Below, in pieces: positions 9,227 to 17,960 of a stretch of DNA of 33,403 nucleotides. The stretch's first letter is position 1. Each line of letters starts with the position of its first letter. This stretch comes from Sulfurimonas crateris. Lineage in GTDB: Bacteria > Campylobacterota > Campylobacteria > Campylobacterales > Sulfurimonadaceae. The notes below the pieces were generated by a model. That model was not told the origin of the DNA. It worked only from the letters and a program-made list of their open reading frames with translations, and made no database searches. The DNA lies in assembly GCA_945883795.1 (NCBI GenBank), contig CAMCYC010000024.1, positions 1 through 33,403 of the forward strand, given 5' to 3'. Both the position numbers and the translations under genes were made by a program.

Positions 9227-10321
9227 TTATATGAAATCTTTGATAAGATCAAAGAAACGGGTATTTTGCTCTGGTGTACCAACTGTAACTCGAATTGCAT
9301 TCATTTTATAACTACTTAAATCCCTTACAATCATCCCTTGTCTTAAAAGTTGATTTGCTATTTTCGTTGAATTTAATGTATCTGAAAAACACAATGTGAC
9401 GAAATTTGTATAACTCTCGATTATATCTATTTTTTTACTATTTGCAAATTCTTCATACCGTTTCATCTGCTCAAAATTATGAATGATACTTTTTTGAACA
9501 AATTCTTCATCACTCAAAGCAATCGTTGCAGCCTCAAGAGAAAGGGTTGTAATATTAAAGGGTGGTCTTAATTTATAAAGTTCTTTAATAATTTTTGGAT
9601 TTGCAATTCCATATCCAATTCTCATTCCACCTAATCCATACGCTTTTGAAAAAGTGCCAAGATATAATACATTTTCAAATTTTTCTATCAACTCTTTTGG
9701 CTCAACTTTTTTAGTTTCATCTTTACTAATAGCGTATTCCATATAAGCGCCATCAACCACTACTAAAGTATCAGCATCAATTTTTGCTAGAAATTCAAAT
9801 AATTTCTTTGCATCTATTGCATCGCCTGTTGGATTATTAGGTGTGCATAAAAATATCATTTCTGGTTTATGTTCTAAATAAAGTGCATAAAACTGTTCTA
9901 AATCATGCTCTTGTGAAGTGGTTCGAATCACACTAGCACCCACATGTTTAGCATAAATTTCATACATAGCAAAAGTTATACTATTCATCAATATTTTCGC
10001 TGTTGGAGATGCTTTTGCATGGATGGCAAATTCTATCACTTGGTCACTACCAGACCCAATGATAAGATTTTCTGTTTTAACTTCATATCTTTTACCCAGC
10101 GCATCTTTAAGTTTAAACATGGAGTCATCTGGATACAACGCCATTTTAGAGAGAATATCTGAGACAGCCTCTTTTACTTTCAATGAACACCCAAACGGAT
10201 TTTCATTAGAAGCCAATTTTATTATATTTTTTGGCTCAATACCAAACTCACGAACAACCAATTCAATAGGCTTTCCAGCCTCATAAGTTGTTATATTTTC
10301 CAATGTAGCATTAAATTTCAT
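9227..10321 (-). CDS. hisC: Histidinol-phosphate aminotransferase
   Basis: This class I/II pyridoxal-phosphate aminotransferase of 364 residues carries out the transamination step of histidine synthesis; members can also act on aromatic keto acids. SNENPFG (about 38-44), TPNNPTGD (about 160-167) and [14 protein letters not shown] with the cofactor lysine at about 226 are all present. I choose the ATG at 10319-10321: GGGGA lies six bases upstream, and it overlaps the pheA stop as ATGA. A start 30 bases further upstream would run into pheA without a good ribosome site. Because it follows pheA directly, a part in phenylalanine or tyrosine formation is possible in addition to, or instead of, histidine synthesis. 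The name hisC follows the usual annotation for this locus in the phylum. Confidence 0.9.
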   Translation of the reverse strand: MKFNATLENITTYEAGKPIELVVREFGIEPKNIIKLASNENPFGCSLKVKEAVSDILSKMALYPDDSMFKLKDALGKRYEVKTENLIIGSGSDQVIEFAIHAKASPTAKILMNSITFAMYEIYAKHVGASVIRTTSQEHDLEQFYALYLEHKPEMIFLCTPNNPTGDAIDAKKLFEFLAKIDADTLVVVDGAYMEYAISKDETKKVEPKELIEKFENVLYLGTFSKAYGLGGMRIGYGIANPKIIKELYKLRPPFNITTLSLEAATIALSDEEFVQKSIIHNFEQMKRYEEFANSKKIDIIESYTNFVTLCFSDTLNSTKIANQLLRQGMIVRDLSSYKMNAIRVTVGTPEQNTRFFDLIKDFI

Positions 10322-11400
10322 GATTCCCCTTTTACATAGCTTCCAAGCCAAGTTACTTCATCTACATGATTGAGTATCGCTTTTTGTACTTTTTCTTCAT
10401 CAATATGACCATAAAAATCGATAAAAAACCAATACCCAAATCCCGTTTTATCTCTTGAAGGGCGAGATTCTATTTTTGAGAGATTAATTTTTTGATTATT
10501 AAAATCTTCTAAAAAACGAACCAAAGAACCCGCTTCAACACCATCTTGCAAACGAACCAACATTGATGTTTTATCGCCTTCTGAAATTGCATTTTTGAAA
10601 TCACTTAAAATAACAAATCTAGTTTTATTATCTGGGTCATCCTCTATATTTTCAAACAAAGTGGGAACACCATAAAGTTTTGCAGCTATATGGGAACAAA
10701 TTGCCGCAGAATTTGGCTCTTTTGCTGCTAAAATTGCAGCCGTTGCAGTTGATTCTACAGGTATTTGTTCCACATTCATAAACCCGTGTTCGAGTAAAAA
10801 ATCTCTACACTGCCCAAATCCTTTATCTTTTGAATATATTTTTTTTATTTCTTCAAGTTTATTCATCTTTGTCACAAACGACATGTGAATTGGCATATAG
10901 ATTTCAGCCACAATTTTTACAGAACTCTTCGCTAAATAATCAAGTGTTTCACCAACAATCCCATCTCTTGAATTCTCAATCGGCACAACACCAAATTTGG
11001 CTCTTTTTGATTCTAATGTTTTAAACACTGCATGGATAGAACTGAGTGAAAGATACTCGCTCATCGCTCCAAAACGACTCTCAGCAGCTTGATGCGTAAA
11101 ACTCCCCTCGGGTCCCAAAAATGCTATTCTCTCTGGCAATTCAAGATTTCTTGCCACTGCAAAAATTTCTAAGTAAATAGCTTCTATTGCATTTTTATTT
11201 AATAACCCATGATTTTCAATATTTATATTTGCAAGTCGCTCAATAATAGCTTTTTCCCGCTCTGGTCTATAAACTGCTGCACCTGTATCATGTTTAATTT
11301 CCCCAACTCTTTCAACGACTTTCATTCTTTTATTTAAAAGTTCTAAAATTTGATTATCAATACTATCTATAGCTTCTCTACACTCTTCTAAAGTTTTCAT
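10318..11400 (-). CDS. pheA: Bifunctional chorismate mutase / prephenate dehydratase
   Basis: The 360-residue P-protein converts chorismate to prephenate and then to phenylpyruvate for phenylalanine synthesis. Residues 1 to about 85 form an AroQ-type chorismate mutase ([20 protein letters not shown], then a YRPEREKAI motif). Residues of about 92-270 form the dehydratase ([30 protein letters not shown], and NKTRFVIL with the catalytic Thr-Arg-Phe). A C-terminal ACT domain (about 285-355) carries the ESRPS motif for phenylalanine feedback. All three modules are intact. The start is ATG at 11398-11400, overlapping the TGA of the preceding HAD gene as ATGA. It is followed by hisC with another 4-base overlap, so the three genes are probably translationally coupled. 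Confidence 0.96.
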   Translation of the reverse strand: MKTLEECREAIDSIDNQILELLNKRMKVVERVGEIKHDTGAAVYRPEREKAIIERLANINIENHGLLNKNAIEAIYLEIFAVARNLELPERIAFLGPEGSFTHQAAESRFGAMSEYLSLSSIHAVFKTLESKRAKFGVVPIENSRDGIVGETLDYLAKSSVKIVAEIYMPIHMSFVTKMNKLEEIKKIYSKDKGFGQCRDFLLEHGFMNVEQIPVESTATAAILAAKEPNSAAICSHIAAKLYGVPTLFENIEDDPDNKTRFVILSDFKNAISEGDKTSMLVRLQDGVEAGSLVRFLEDFNNQKINLSKIESRPSRDKTGFGYWFFIDFYGHIDEEKVQKAILNHVDEVTWLGSYVKGES

Positions 11401-12173
11401 ATCTGCTCCAAAATCTCTTGCATATCCCCATACACAAAATCTGGTCTCAATTCTTTTTCTAAAAATGGTACTATCTCATTTGCAGTTTTATATTTTCCAC
11501 TTGTGACAAATAAAGTTTTCATACCCATCTCTTTTGCTCCGCCTAAATCCCCTTTGACATCATCACTTATCATAGTAATTTTTTTAAATGTAGCACTTTT
11601 ATCTTGATTTTGAATCATTTTTAAAGCTTCTTCATAAAAAGCGATACTCGGCTTTCCAACAACACTATATTTTGTGCTTGTTGCAAACTCTAAAAGTTTT
11701 AAAATTGCTCCAACACCAGGGTATCTTTTGGAATTTTTAGCATAAATTGAGGTCTCATGCATTCCCACTAAAGAAGCACCTGACAATAAAAAATCTATCA
11801 TTTGTGCGTAGTCATCTGGTAGAAAATCTTTTTTTATAGAAACCAAAACAGTCTTGGGATTTTTATAATCAAAACTATATCCCATGATTTTAAGTGTTTG
11901 CAAAAACTCTTCGGTTCCATAGGCTGCGACTGCATCTTTTGAAACATGAGATTCAAGCATCATTAGTGGATCAATATATTTATCAAAATTAAAATTAAAC
12001 CCTAAAGAAATCAAATAATTATAAAAATCAGAAGAACTTAGTTTCGTATTATTTGTCACAATCATGTATGGAATTTGCTTTTTTTCTAACATGGCAATAA
12101 ACTCTCTGCTACCTCTAATAGGTAACTTATCATCATCACTAATCAAAGTGCCCTGAACATCTACAAAATACAA
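11397..12173 (-). CDS. HAD-superfamily protein, NagD-like, with atypical catalytic motif
   Basis: The 258-residue protein has the NagD-like HAD fold. Motif I is FVDVQGTLI near the N-terminus, motif II is IVTNNT (about 38-43), the lysine motif is VVGKPSIAFYEEAL, and motif IV is ISDDVKGDLGGAKEMGM. The nucleophile Asp5 is present, but the usual second Asp of DxDGT, which acts as acid/base in HAD phosphatases, is Gln7. Phosphatase activity may therefore be weak or changed. The start is TTG at 12171-12173 with AAGGG seven bases upstream; there is no nearby ATG. It lies between lysA (51-base gap) and pheA (4-base overlap), a position I recall for the homologous gene in Campylobacter (around Cj0315). 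Substrate is unknown; a link to amino-acid metabolism is only inferred from neighbours. Confidence 0.8.
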   Translation of the reverse strand: MYFVDVQGTLISDDDKLPIRGSREFIAMLEKKQIPYMIVTNNTKLSSSDFYNYLISLGFNFNFDKYIDPLMMLESHVSKDAVAAYGTEEFLQTLKIMGYSFDYKNPKTVLVSIKKDFLPDDYAQMIDFLLSGASLVGMHETSIYAKNSKRYPGVGAILKLLEFATSTKYSVVGKPSIAFYEEALKMIQNQDKSATFKKITMISDDVKGDLGGAKEMGMKTLFVTSGKYKTANEIVPFLEKELRPDFVYGDMQEILEQI

Positions 12174-12224
12174 GTGAACCCTTCAAGTAATTTATGGCGT
12201 ATCATTTAAAAACCTCAATAATTT

Positions 12225-13436
12225 CTAATTTTGTAAAAATTCTAATTCAAGTGCAATAATATCTTCAAACGATTCGCGTCTGCGTATCAATCTTGCTTTG
12301 CCATCTTGAACTGCAACTTCTGCACTTCGCCCTCTGGTGTTGTAATTACTTCCCATGCCAAAACCGTATGAACCAGCACTATGTATCACTAAAATATCAT
12401 TATGAGCGAGTTCTGGTAATAAATAATCTTTTGCAAAAAAATCACCACTTTCACAAACTGGTCCAACAATATCAACCTTGCGAGGTTCTAAAACGCTTTC
12501 TGTGATAGCTTCGATTTTATGATATGCATTATATAAAGCAGGACGGATTAAATCATTCATGGCACCATCAACAATAACAAATTTCTTATCACCATTTTGT
12601 TTTTCATATAAAACTTTTGTAAGAAAATAACCCGCATTTGCAGTCAAAAATCTTCCTGGTTCACAAACAATAGTGAGGTCTAATGCAGTAAGCGTTGAAA
12701 AAATTGCTTGTGCGTAATCGTATGGAAGAATTGTTTTTTCATCCTTATACTGCACACCAAGTCCACCACCAATATCAAAAAACTTTAACTCAATTTTGAT
12801 AGAGGCAAGAGAACGAATCAAATCCGCTACAATCTCTGCTGATTCTCTAATAGGGTCTAGTTGTGTTAATTGTGAACCTATATGAAAATGGATTCCAATA
12901 GGGTCTAAGTTTTGTGAATTATTTGCAAAAATATACATCCTTTTTGCAGTATTTAAATCAACGCCAAATTTATTTGCATGAAGTCCTGTTGAGATATATG
13001 GATGCGTTTTTGGGTCAATATTTGGGTTTACTCTAATACTGATTCTACATGAAGTATTTAACTCTTTGGCAATTAATTCAACTCGTCCAAGTTCTGCTTC
13101 ACTCTCAACATTGATATAAAGGATATCTTTTTCTATCGCTTCACGAATTTCGTCATCACTTTTACCAACACCAGAAAATATAATTTTATAATTAGGAATT
13201 CCAGCTAAAAATGCACGACGAACCTCACCAATAGAAACACAGTCAGCACCAGCACCTAAATCTGCAAAATGTTTTACAACACTTAAATTAGAATTTGCTT
13301 TTACAGCATACGCTAAAAGCGATTTTTTTCCTTTAAAAGCCCCTTTCAATGCATTGTATTGAGAAGTCATGTAATCTAAATCATACACATACAAAGGAGT
13401 TTTATACTCGTTTACTAACTGTTTAAAATTTATCAT
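12225..13436 (-). CDS. lysA: Diaminopimelate decarboxylase
   Basis: The 403-residue fold-III pyridoxal-phosphate enzyme decarboxylates meso-diaminopimelate to lysine, the last step of lysine synthesis; its substrate is also the peptidoglycan cross-linking residue. The cofactor lysine is in LAYAVKANSN (about K46). HIGSQ, the glycine loop DIGGGLGVQY, CEPGRFL and the active-site CESGDFF are all visible. The ATG at 13434-13436 is preferred because AGGA lies five bases before it and the resulting length matches Campylobacter and Helicobacter LysA. A longer reading frame begins 27 bases upstream with a poor ribosome site. It follows the LptF/LptG-family gene by about 50 bases that could hold a weak promoter. 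Confidence 0.95.
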   Translation of the reverse strand: MINFKQLVNEYKTPLYVYDLDYMTSQYNALKGAFKGKKSLLAYAVKANSNLSVVKHFADLGAGADCVSIGEVRRAFLAGIPNYKIIFSGVGKSDDEIREAIEKDILYINVESEAELGRVELIAKELNTSCRISIRVNPNIDPKTHPYISTGLHANKFGVDLNTAKRMYIFANNSQNLDPIGIHFHIGSQLTQLDPIRESAEIVADLIRSLASIKIELKFFDIGGGLGVQYKDEKTILPYDYAQAIFSTLTALDLTIVCEPGRFLTANAGYFLTKVLYEKQNGDKKFVIVDGAMNDLIRPALYNAYHKIEAITESVLEPRKVDIVGPVCESGDFFAKDYLLPELAHNDILVIHSAGSYGFGMGSNYNTRGRSAEVAVQDGKARLIRRRESFEDIIALELEFLQN

Positions 13437-13461
13437 AAAAATCCTAAATAATTTTTTCGTC

Positions 13462-13470
13462 ATTTTACCA
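13462..13470 (-). promoter_or_regulatory. Possible extended -10 element ahead of lysA
   Basis: Read on the minus strand, TGG followed by TAAAAT forms a TGnTAAAAT extended -10, about 26 bases before the chosen lysA start. The palindrome ACTTATAAGT lies just upstream of it. No convincing -35 box is seen. The site would allow lysA and the genes after it to be transcribed independently of the upstream operon. This is pattern evidence only. Confidence 0.25.
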
Positions 13471-13487
13471 AAAAAGTACTTATAAGT

Positions 13488-14558
13488 TTATGTAGGAGAA
13501 CGAAATTTTCTCCACTGCCAAAAAGCAATTGAAAACAAGACTAGAATTGGGCTAATTACACCAATTTCACTTGGTATAGTTCTATTATTAGAGAGTTCTA
13601 TTAACATAAACAAAATACCCCAAATGAGAAGTGTTACTAATATTGCACTAAAACTAAATAACGAAACATTCAAGAATCTTACACTTACTGGAACGAAAAA
13701 GAAAATGATAACTATAAGACTTGGTATAAAAAAAGGATAAATAAATATTTTATATAATGCACCTCGAATTGTACTCACATCAATATTTTGATTATTTAAC
13801 AAAAAAATAGCATCAAGTGCATCCATAATCGTAAAATTAACTTTTCCCTCGTACACCTGATCGAGTATTTTTGGTCTAAACCCTTCAAGTGTTTTTAAAT
13901 TATTATTTTCACTCACTTCTATTCCAAGCGAATTAAAACTCATATCATCTGGTTTTATAATAATATCAGCCTCTTTTATATGCCAAAAATCATCTCTATA
14001 AAATGCCGAAGAAGCAACTATTACCTCTTTTAAAGAGTTGTTTTGAAGGGTAAAAATTCTTACATCTTCTGCTTTTTCTTGCAATGGTAAAAGGCGTGAA
14101 AAATAGACATATTTATCTTTATAAGTAAAAAATAAATCTCTTGTAGGACTTAAATATTCTGCATTCTTGCGAATATTATTTGAAAACTCATCTGCTCTTG
14201 AAAAGGTGGGCAGTGCATGCAAAAATATAAAAATAAAAACAATAGTTGTAGAAACCACAACAAATGGGCGAAGAATATCAATGCGAGAATAGCCAAGAGA
14301 ATAAAAAGAGACAAGCGCATTGGAACGAATTAAAAATACTTTTGTTGAAATCATAGAAAACACTAAAGCCAAAGGCAAAAGCATATCTATAGCAAAAAAA
14401 CCTCTATAAACTAAATAAATTAAAATTAAGTTAGCAGATTTGGAAAGTTGTTCAGCATTTTGCATATAATCAAATCCAACAAGAAAAAGAACTAATGCCA
14501 TCATGATAATAAAAAAATACTTTAAATAGTGGACAGAAATATATTTAAATGCTAGCAT
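13488..14558 (-). CDS. LptF/LptG-family lipopolysaccharide transport permease
   Basis: This 356-residue inner-membrane protein has the YjgP/YjgQ (LptF/LptG) layout. An N-terminal membrane helix (about 12-30) is followed by two more (about 50-70 and 100-120), then a periplasmic beta-rich domain of about 140 residues (roughly 125-270), and then three closely spaced C-terminal helices. The N-terminal motif with RPFVVVS after a YSLGYSR turn is the coupling-helix region that contacts the LptB ATPase. Such permeases extract lipopolysaccharide from the inner membrane for passage along the Lpt bridge. Whether this copy plays the LptF or LptG part cannot be told from sequence alone, so no symbol is given. 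The ATG at 14556-14558 has GGA eight bases upstream. It lies between pth and lysA. Confidence 0.85.
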   Translation of the reverse strand: MLAFKYISVHYLKYFFIIMMALVLFLVGFDYMQNAEQLSKSANLILIYLVYRGFFAIDMLLPLALVFSMISTKVFLIRSNALVSFYSLGYSRIDILRPFVVVSTTIVFIFIFLHALPTFSRADEFSNNIRKNAEYLSPTRDLFFTYKDKYVYFSRLLPLQEKAEDVRIFTLQNNSLKEVIVASSAFYRDDFWHIKEADIIIKPDDMSFNSLGIEVSENNNLKTLEGFRPKILDQVYEGKVNFTIMDALDAIFLLNNQNIDVSTIRGALYKIFIYPFFIPSLIVIIFFFVPVSVRFLNVSLFSFSAILVTLLIWGILFMLIELSNNRTIPSEIGVISPILVLFSIAFWQWRKFRSPT

Positions 14559-14585
14559 GAAAGTCCATATAATTGAATTTAGGTG

Positions 14586-15146
14586 CTATTTTAGCGGAAA
14601 ATTTTTAATCGTAAAGCGAGAACTCACATCTTCTAATGTATTATCTTGTAAATATTCAACAGCCTCACATGTATGAGAAATAAGTATTTTGATATGCTTC
14701 ATCTCTTCTGGTCTGAAATCACTCAACACATAAGATGCCACTTCACCTTTGTGCTGAGGTTTTCCTATCCCTAATCTTACTCGTATATACTCTTTTGAGA
14801 TTTTTTCATCAGTGGATTTAAGACCATTATGACCTCCATGCCCACCTCCATATTTAAAACGAAGTGTCCCAAATGGTAAATCTAAATCATCATGTATAAC
14901 AATTACTTTTTCAATTTTATAAAAATTTTTCACAGCAACAATAGATTCTCCAGAGAGGTTCATGTAAGTTTGTGGTTTTAAAAGAAAATTTTGAGAAAAT
15001 TTAAAAAGTTCACCCTTAAATGAAGCATTTGAAGAGAGTTTTTGAGAACTATTTCTACGAATAAGCTCATCAATCACCATAAAACCAATATTATGACGAT
15101 TGTTTTGATAAGTCGAGCCAGGATTTCCTAGTCCGACTATAAGCAT
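14586..15146 (-). CDS. pth: Peptidyl-tRNA hydrolase
   Basis: The 186-residue enzyme releases peptides from peptidyl-tRNA that has dropped off ribosomes, recycling the tRNA. The N-terminal VGLGNPGSTYQNNRHNIGF contains the conserved Asn and catalytic His (about H18). HDDLDLPFG (about 85-93) carries the catalytic Asp. GGGHGGHNGLKS and VRLGIGKP form the rest of the active-site groove. Length is normal for bacterial Pth. The ATG at 15144-15146 lies two bases after the rplY stop, with AAAGCGA upstream. The rplY-pth pairing is common in bacteria and couples two translation functions. Confidence 0.96.
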   Translation of the reverse strand: MLIVGLGNPGSTYQNNRHNIGFMVIDELIRRNSSQKLSSNASFKGELFKFSQNFLLKPQTYMNLSGESIVAVKNFYKIEKVIVIHDDLDLPFGTLRFKYGGGHGGHNGLKSTDEKISKEYIRVRLGIGKPQHKGEVASYVLSDFRPEEMKHIKILISHTCEAVEYLQDNTLEDVSSRFTIKNFPLK

Positions 15147-15148
15147 AA

Positions 15149-15685
15149 TTATTTCGCTTTAATGATACTTACTACAGATACACGGTCTGAGTCTGTAAAA
15201 GTAACATTTTCAATTCTTGCTATATCACGAACAAGTCTAGAATCGCCAACATCCATAGGAGTAACATCCACAACGATTAAATTTGGAACATTTTCAATTG
15301 CAGCTTTTACTCTTAAACGAGTTTTTGAAACATTTACAAGCCCTTTGTTTTTAAGACCAAATGCAATACCTTCAGTTACAACTGGAATATGATAATGAGT
15401 TACAACACCTAGTTGTGCCACCATTAAATCAACATGTAAAAGTTTACCTGTTACAGCATGAGATTCATATGATTGAACAACAACATTCATCTCTTTGCCA
15501 CCAACACTCACTGGAAATGCTAAAGCTTCTTTGTTGCGAACAGTACGGATATATTCATTTTCTTTAAATGCTGCATGAACATTTTCTAAACCTTTTCCGT
15601 AAATGTTTGCAATCAGATAACCATCACGGCGAAGTGCTTTCGTACCCTTCTTTCCAATACTCTCTCTAATTATGCCTTCTAACAT
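15149..15685 (-). CDS. rplY: 50S ribosomal protein L25/TL5 (CTC family)
   Basis: The 178-residue protein is the long form of bL25, with an N-terminal 5S-rRNA-binding domain (about 1-90; note the basic [14 protein letters not shown]) and the C-terminal TL5 domain (about 95-178). It binds 5S rRNA in the large subunit and is often stress related in the long CTC form. The ATG at 15683-15685 has a good AAGGA ribosome site. It follows the PilT gene by 53 bases that include a possible -10 box, so it may head the rplY-pth-permease transcript. Confidence 0.95.
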   Translation of the reverse strand: MLEGIIRESIGKKGTKALRRDGYLIANIYGKGLENVHAAFKENEYIRTVRNKEALAFPVSVGGKEMNVVVQSYESHAVTGKLLHVDLMVAQLGVVTHYHIPVVTEGIAFGLKNKGLVNVSKTRLRVKAAIENVPNLIVVDVTPMDVGDSRLVRDIARIENVTFTDSDRVSVVSIIKAK

Positions 15686-15713
15686 ACTAAATCCTTGTAA
15701 TAAAATGGGTGCA

Positions 15714-15719
15714 ATTGTA
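15714..15719 (-). promoter_or_regulatory. Possible -10 box ahead of rplY
   Basis: TACAAT on the minus strand lies about 29 bases before the rplY start codon, in the 53-base AT-rich gap after the PilT gene. There is no clear -35 hexamer, which is usual for housekeeping promoters in this phylum. Weak but positionally sensible. Confidence 0.3.
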
Positions 15720-15738
15720 TTTAAATTTACTTTAAAAT

Positions 15739-16938
15739 CTATTTAAGTCCAAAAATATCTTCTCTTTGCTCTAAAGGCACAACAGGTTCATCTTCATGAT
15801 TATGACTTGAACCTTTTTTATTCCCTATACCACTCATTTTTAATTCCAAATCTGCAGGACTTGTAGCATTGCTCATAGCCTCTTCTTTGCTAATAATCCC
15901 CTCATTATAAAGCTCCATAAGAGATTGGTCAAAACTTTGAGATTTATAATGCTCTCGCCCTCTTTCCATGGCGTCTTTAATCTCAAAATCACGATTATCC
16001 ATGATTAATTTTTCTATAGTAGGAGTACGCACCAAAATTTCCATAGCAGCACGACGACCACCATCAATAGTTTTAACAAGTCTTTGAGAGATAATTCCCT
16101 GAAGTACACCTGAGAGCGATAATCGAACACGGTTTTGCTCTTCAGTTGGAAACTGTGCAATAATACGATTGATAGTTTCTTTTGCATCTATTGTATGCAA
16201 AGTTGAAAAAACTAAGTGTCCTGTATCTGCTGCATGAAGAGCAAGATTGATAGTCTCTTGGTCACGCATCTCTCCAACAAGTATAATATCAGGGTCTTCA
16301 CGCAAAGCAGCTCTCAAAGCTCTACTAAAGGAAAGCGTATCTTCACCAACTGAGCGTTGATTTATAATACACCCTTTATCTTTATGTACAAATTCAATAG
16401 GGTCTTCAATCGTGATAATATGCTTTTTTTTCACTAAATTTATCTCATTAATGATAGATGCCATGGTTGTCGATTTTCCACTTCCTGTCACACCAGTTAC
16501 CAAAACTATCCCTCTTTCTTTATGCACAAAGGAGCTAATAACTTCAGGCAAATGTAACACTTGCATATTGGGGATATTTATAGGAATAATACGAAATACA
16601 GCAGAAACACCATCCATTTGAAAAAATACATTCACACGAAAACGGCTATTTTCATCAAATGGATACACCAAATCTATCTCTTTTTTTTCAATAAACTCCC
16701 CATATCTCCCTTTTAAAAGTTCTTTAGCAAAAGTTATTGCATCCTCTTTTTCAAAAATACTTGTAGAAAGAGGTAAAATAGTTCCTTGTACTCTTGCACG
16801 AAAAACTGAATTTGCTTTAATATGAAGGTCACTTCCGCCTAAATCTATCATCTTTTTAAGATAAAATCGTACTTTTTTTAATTGCTCAAAAGTAAGTTTA
16901 GTAACATCTACAAAATACTTAGATTCTTCAGGATTCAT
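15739..16938 (-). CDS. pilT: PilT/PilU-type twitching motility (pilus retraction) ATPase
   Basis: This 399-residue hexameric secretion ATPase carries the N-terminal DLHIKAN motif (about 37-43), Walker A GVTGSGKS (about 149-156), the Asp box TIEDPIEF (about 176-183), Walker B with [12 protein letters not shown] (about 215-226) and the His box [15 protein letters not shown]. The tail has [21 protein letters not shown] and a closing LELKMSGI, as in PilT and PilU retraction motors rather than PilB extension motors. A charged extension of about 30 residues follows. The ATG at 16936-16938 overlaps the tal TGA by 4 bases. No pilin or other pilus gene is in the window. PilT and PilU cannot be cleanly told apart here; the retraction-ATPase class is secure. 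Confidence 0.9.
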   Translation of the reverse strand: MNPEESKYFVDVTKLTFEQLKKVRFYLKKMIDLGGSDLHIKANSVFRARVQGTILPLSTSIFEKEDAITFAKELLKGRYGEFIEKKEIDLVYPFDENSRFRVNVFFQMDGVSAVFRIIPINIPNMQVLHLPEVISSFVHKERGIVLVTGVTGSGKSTTMASIINEINLVKKKHIITIEDPIEFVHKDKGCIINQRSVGEDTLSFSRALRAALREDPDIILVGEMRDQETINLALHAADTGHLVFSTLHTIDAKETINRIIAQFPTEEQNRVRLSLSGVLQGIISQRLVKTIDGGRRAAMEILVRTPTIEKLIMDNRDFEIKDAMERGREHYKSQSFDQSLMELYNEGIISKEEAMSNATSPADLELKMSGIGNKKGSSHNHEDEPVVPLEQREDIFGLK

Positions 16939-17915
16939 AGCGACTCCAATATATCCCTAAATGCATCTTTAAATGCGTCAATTCCATCTGCAATTTGTTT
17001 TGCAATAACTGCATCAAAATCTATACCAATCTCTTTTATAGCTCTAAAATGTTGTTGTATCACCTCATCACTAATTGGTAAAGCCACTGTTTTTATTGAA
17101 GATAAATGAAAAGCTTTTATTGTATCAATTGGAGCCGTATTTATACTATTGTATGCCAAAAGTTTTTGGATGTAATAATCAGCTGGTAAGGAATCATCTT
17201 TAACACCCGTACTTGCAAAAAGCGCTCTACACCCATGCACTGCCATGGATTCTATGGTGTTGTAAATAGCAGCACTATTATAAATTCCAGCCAAAGATAC
17301 AGCCACTCCACTTTGAGCTAATTTTGCATCTAAGGCTCTATCAATTCGACTTACAAAAATACTAATAACAGTATCAACCTTACTTCCATGTTTTTTCATC
17401 CCTGCTTCAAAAGCTTTGGCACAAGATATCGCCTGTGCTTTTGAAAATATAAGTGTTGCATTTACAGGAATTCCACTAGCTATAAGTGCTTCCATCGCTT
17501 CATAACCAGCTTGTGTTGCTGGGACTTTAATCATCACATTTTTTCTATCAATAGTGCTAAAAAGCCTTTTACCTTCTAAAATTGTTGCCTCAGAATCATC
17601 ACACAAAAATGGGTCAACCTCAATACTCACATATCCATCATCTCCAGAATCATAGAGTGGCTTTAAAATATCTGCCGCTTTTGAAATATCATAGATAGCT
17701 ACAGCTTCATATTTTTCTTTTGGACTCAATCCCGCTAAAGCAAGTAATTGCTCTTTGTAAGCAGGTGAACTCAAAATAGCATTTTTAAATATAGATGGAT
17801 TTGAAGTTGCTCCATTTATAATTTTTTGATGAATCAAATCTTTAAACTCATGGTCTAAATAGTCTCTTTCTATAAAATCTGCCCATAAAGAGAACTTTAA
17901 ATCTTCTATATACAT
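16935..17915 (-). CDS. tal: Transaldolase
   Basis: The 326-residue enzyme transfers a dihydroxyacetone unit between sugar phosphates in the non-oxidative pentose phosphate pathway. The long transaldolase form is recognised from LWADFIERDYL near the start, GATSNPSIFKNA (about 35-46), VSIEVDPFL (about 97-105) and NVMIKVPAT with the Schiff-base lysine at about 130. SIFVSRIDR and ASTGVKD follow in the barrel. I choose the ATG at 17913-17915 because GAGG lies eight bases upstream. A longer frame starts with TTG 39 bases earlier and would overlap a TATAAT promoter box. It heads a two-gene unit with the PilT gene. Confidence 0.95.
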   Translation of the reverse strand: MYIEDLKFSLWADFIERDYLDHEFKDLIHQKIINGATSNPSIFKNAILSSPAYKEQLLALAGLSPKEKYEAVAIYDISKAADILKPLYDSGDDGYVSIEVDPFLCDDSEATILEGKRLFSTIDRKNVMIKVPATQAGYEAMEALIASGIPVNATLIFSKAQAISCAKAFEAGMKKHGSKVDTVISIFVSRIDRALDAKLAQSGVAVSLAGIYNSAAIYNTIESMAVHGCRALFASTGVKDDSLPADYYIQKLLAYNSINTAPIDTIKAFHLSSIKTVALPISDEVIQQHFRAIKEIGIDFDAVIAKQIADGIDAFKDAFRDILESL

Positions 17916-17942
17916 ATTGCCTCTATCTTTTAAATTTTGGCT

Positions 17943-17948
17943 ATTATA
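17943..17948 (-). promoter_or_regulatory. -10 box of the tal promoter
   Basis: A perfect TATAAT on the minus strand lies about 27 bases before the tal ATG, preceded by CTTGGGT. No good -35 is seen at 16-18 bases, as is common in Campylobacterota. Transcription would begin near 17936 and leave a short leader holding the GAGG ribosome site. Confidence 0.5.
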
Positions 17949-17960
17949 ACCCAAGATTTC

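Noticed and set aside
10322-10351. Longer N-terminus for HisC starting at 10351
   Set aside because: The ATG at 10319-10321 has GGGGA at proper spacing and forms a normal 4-base overlap with pheA; the longer version adds ten residues with no ribosome site.
13475-13486. Palindrome ACTTATAAGT upstream of lysA as an operator
   Set aside because: A 10-base AT-rich palindrome is expected by chance in DNA of this composition; no second copy or matching regulator is nearby.
17916-17954. Longer N-terminus for transaldolase starting with TTG at 17954
   Set aside because: It would place the start upstream of, and overlapping, a perfect TATAAT box. The ATG at 17915 has GAGG at proper spacing.
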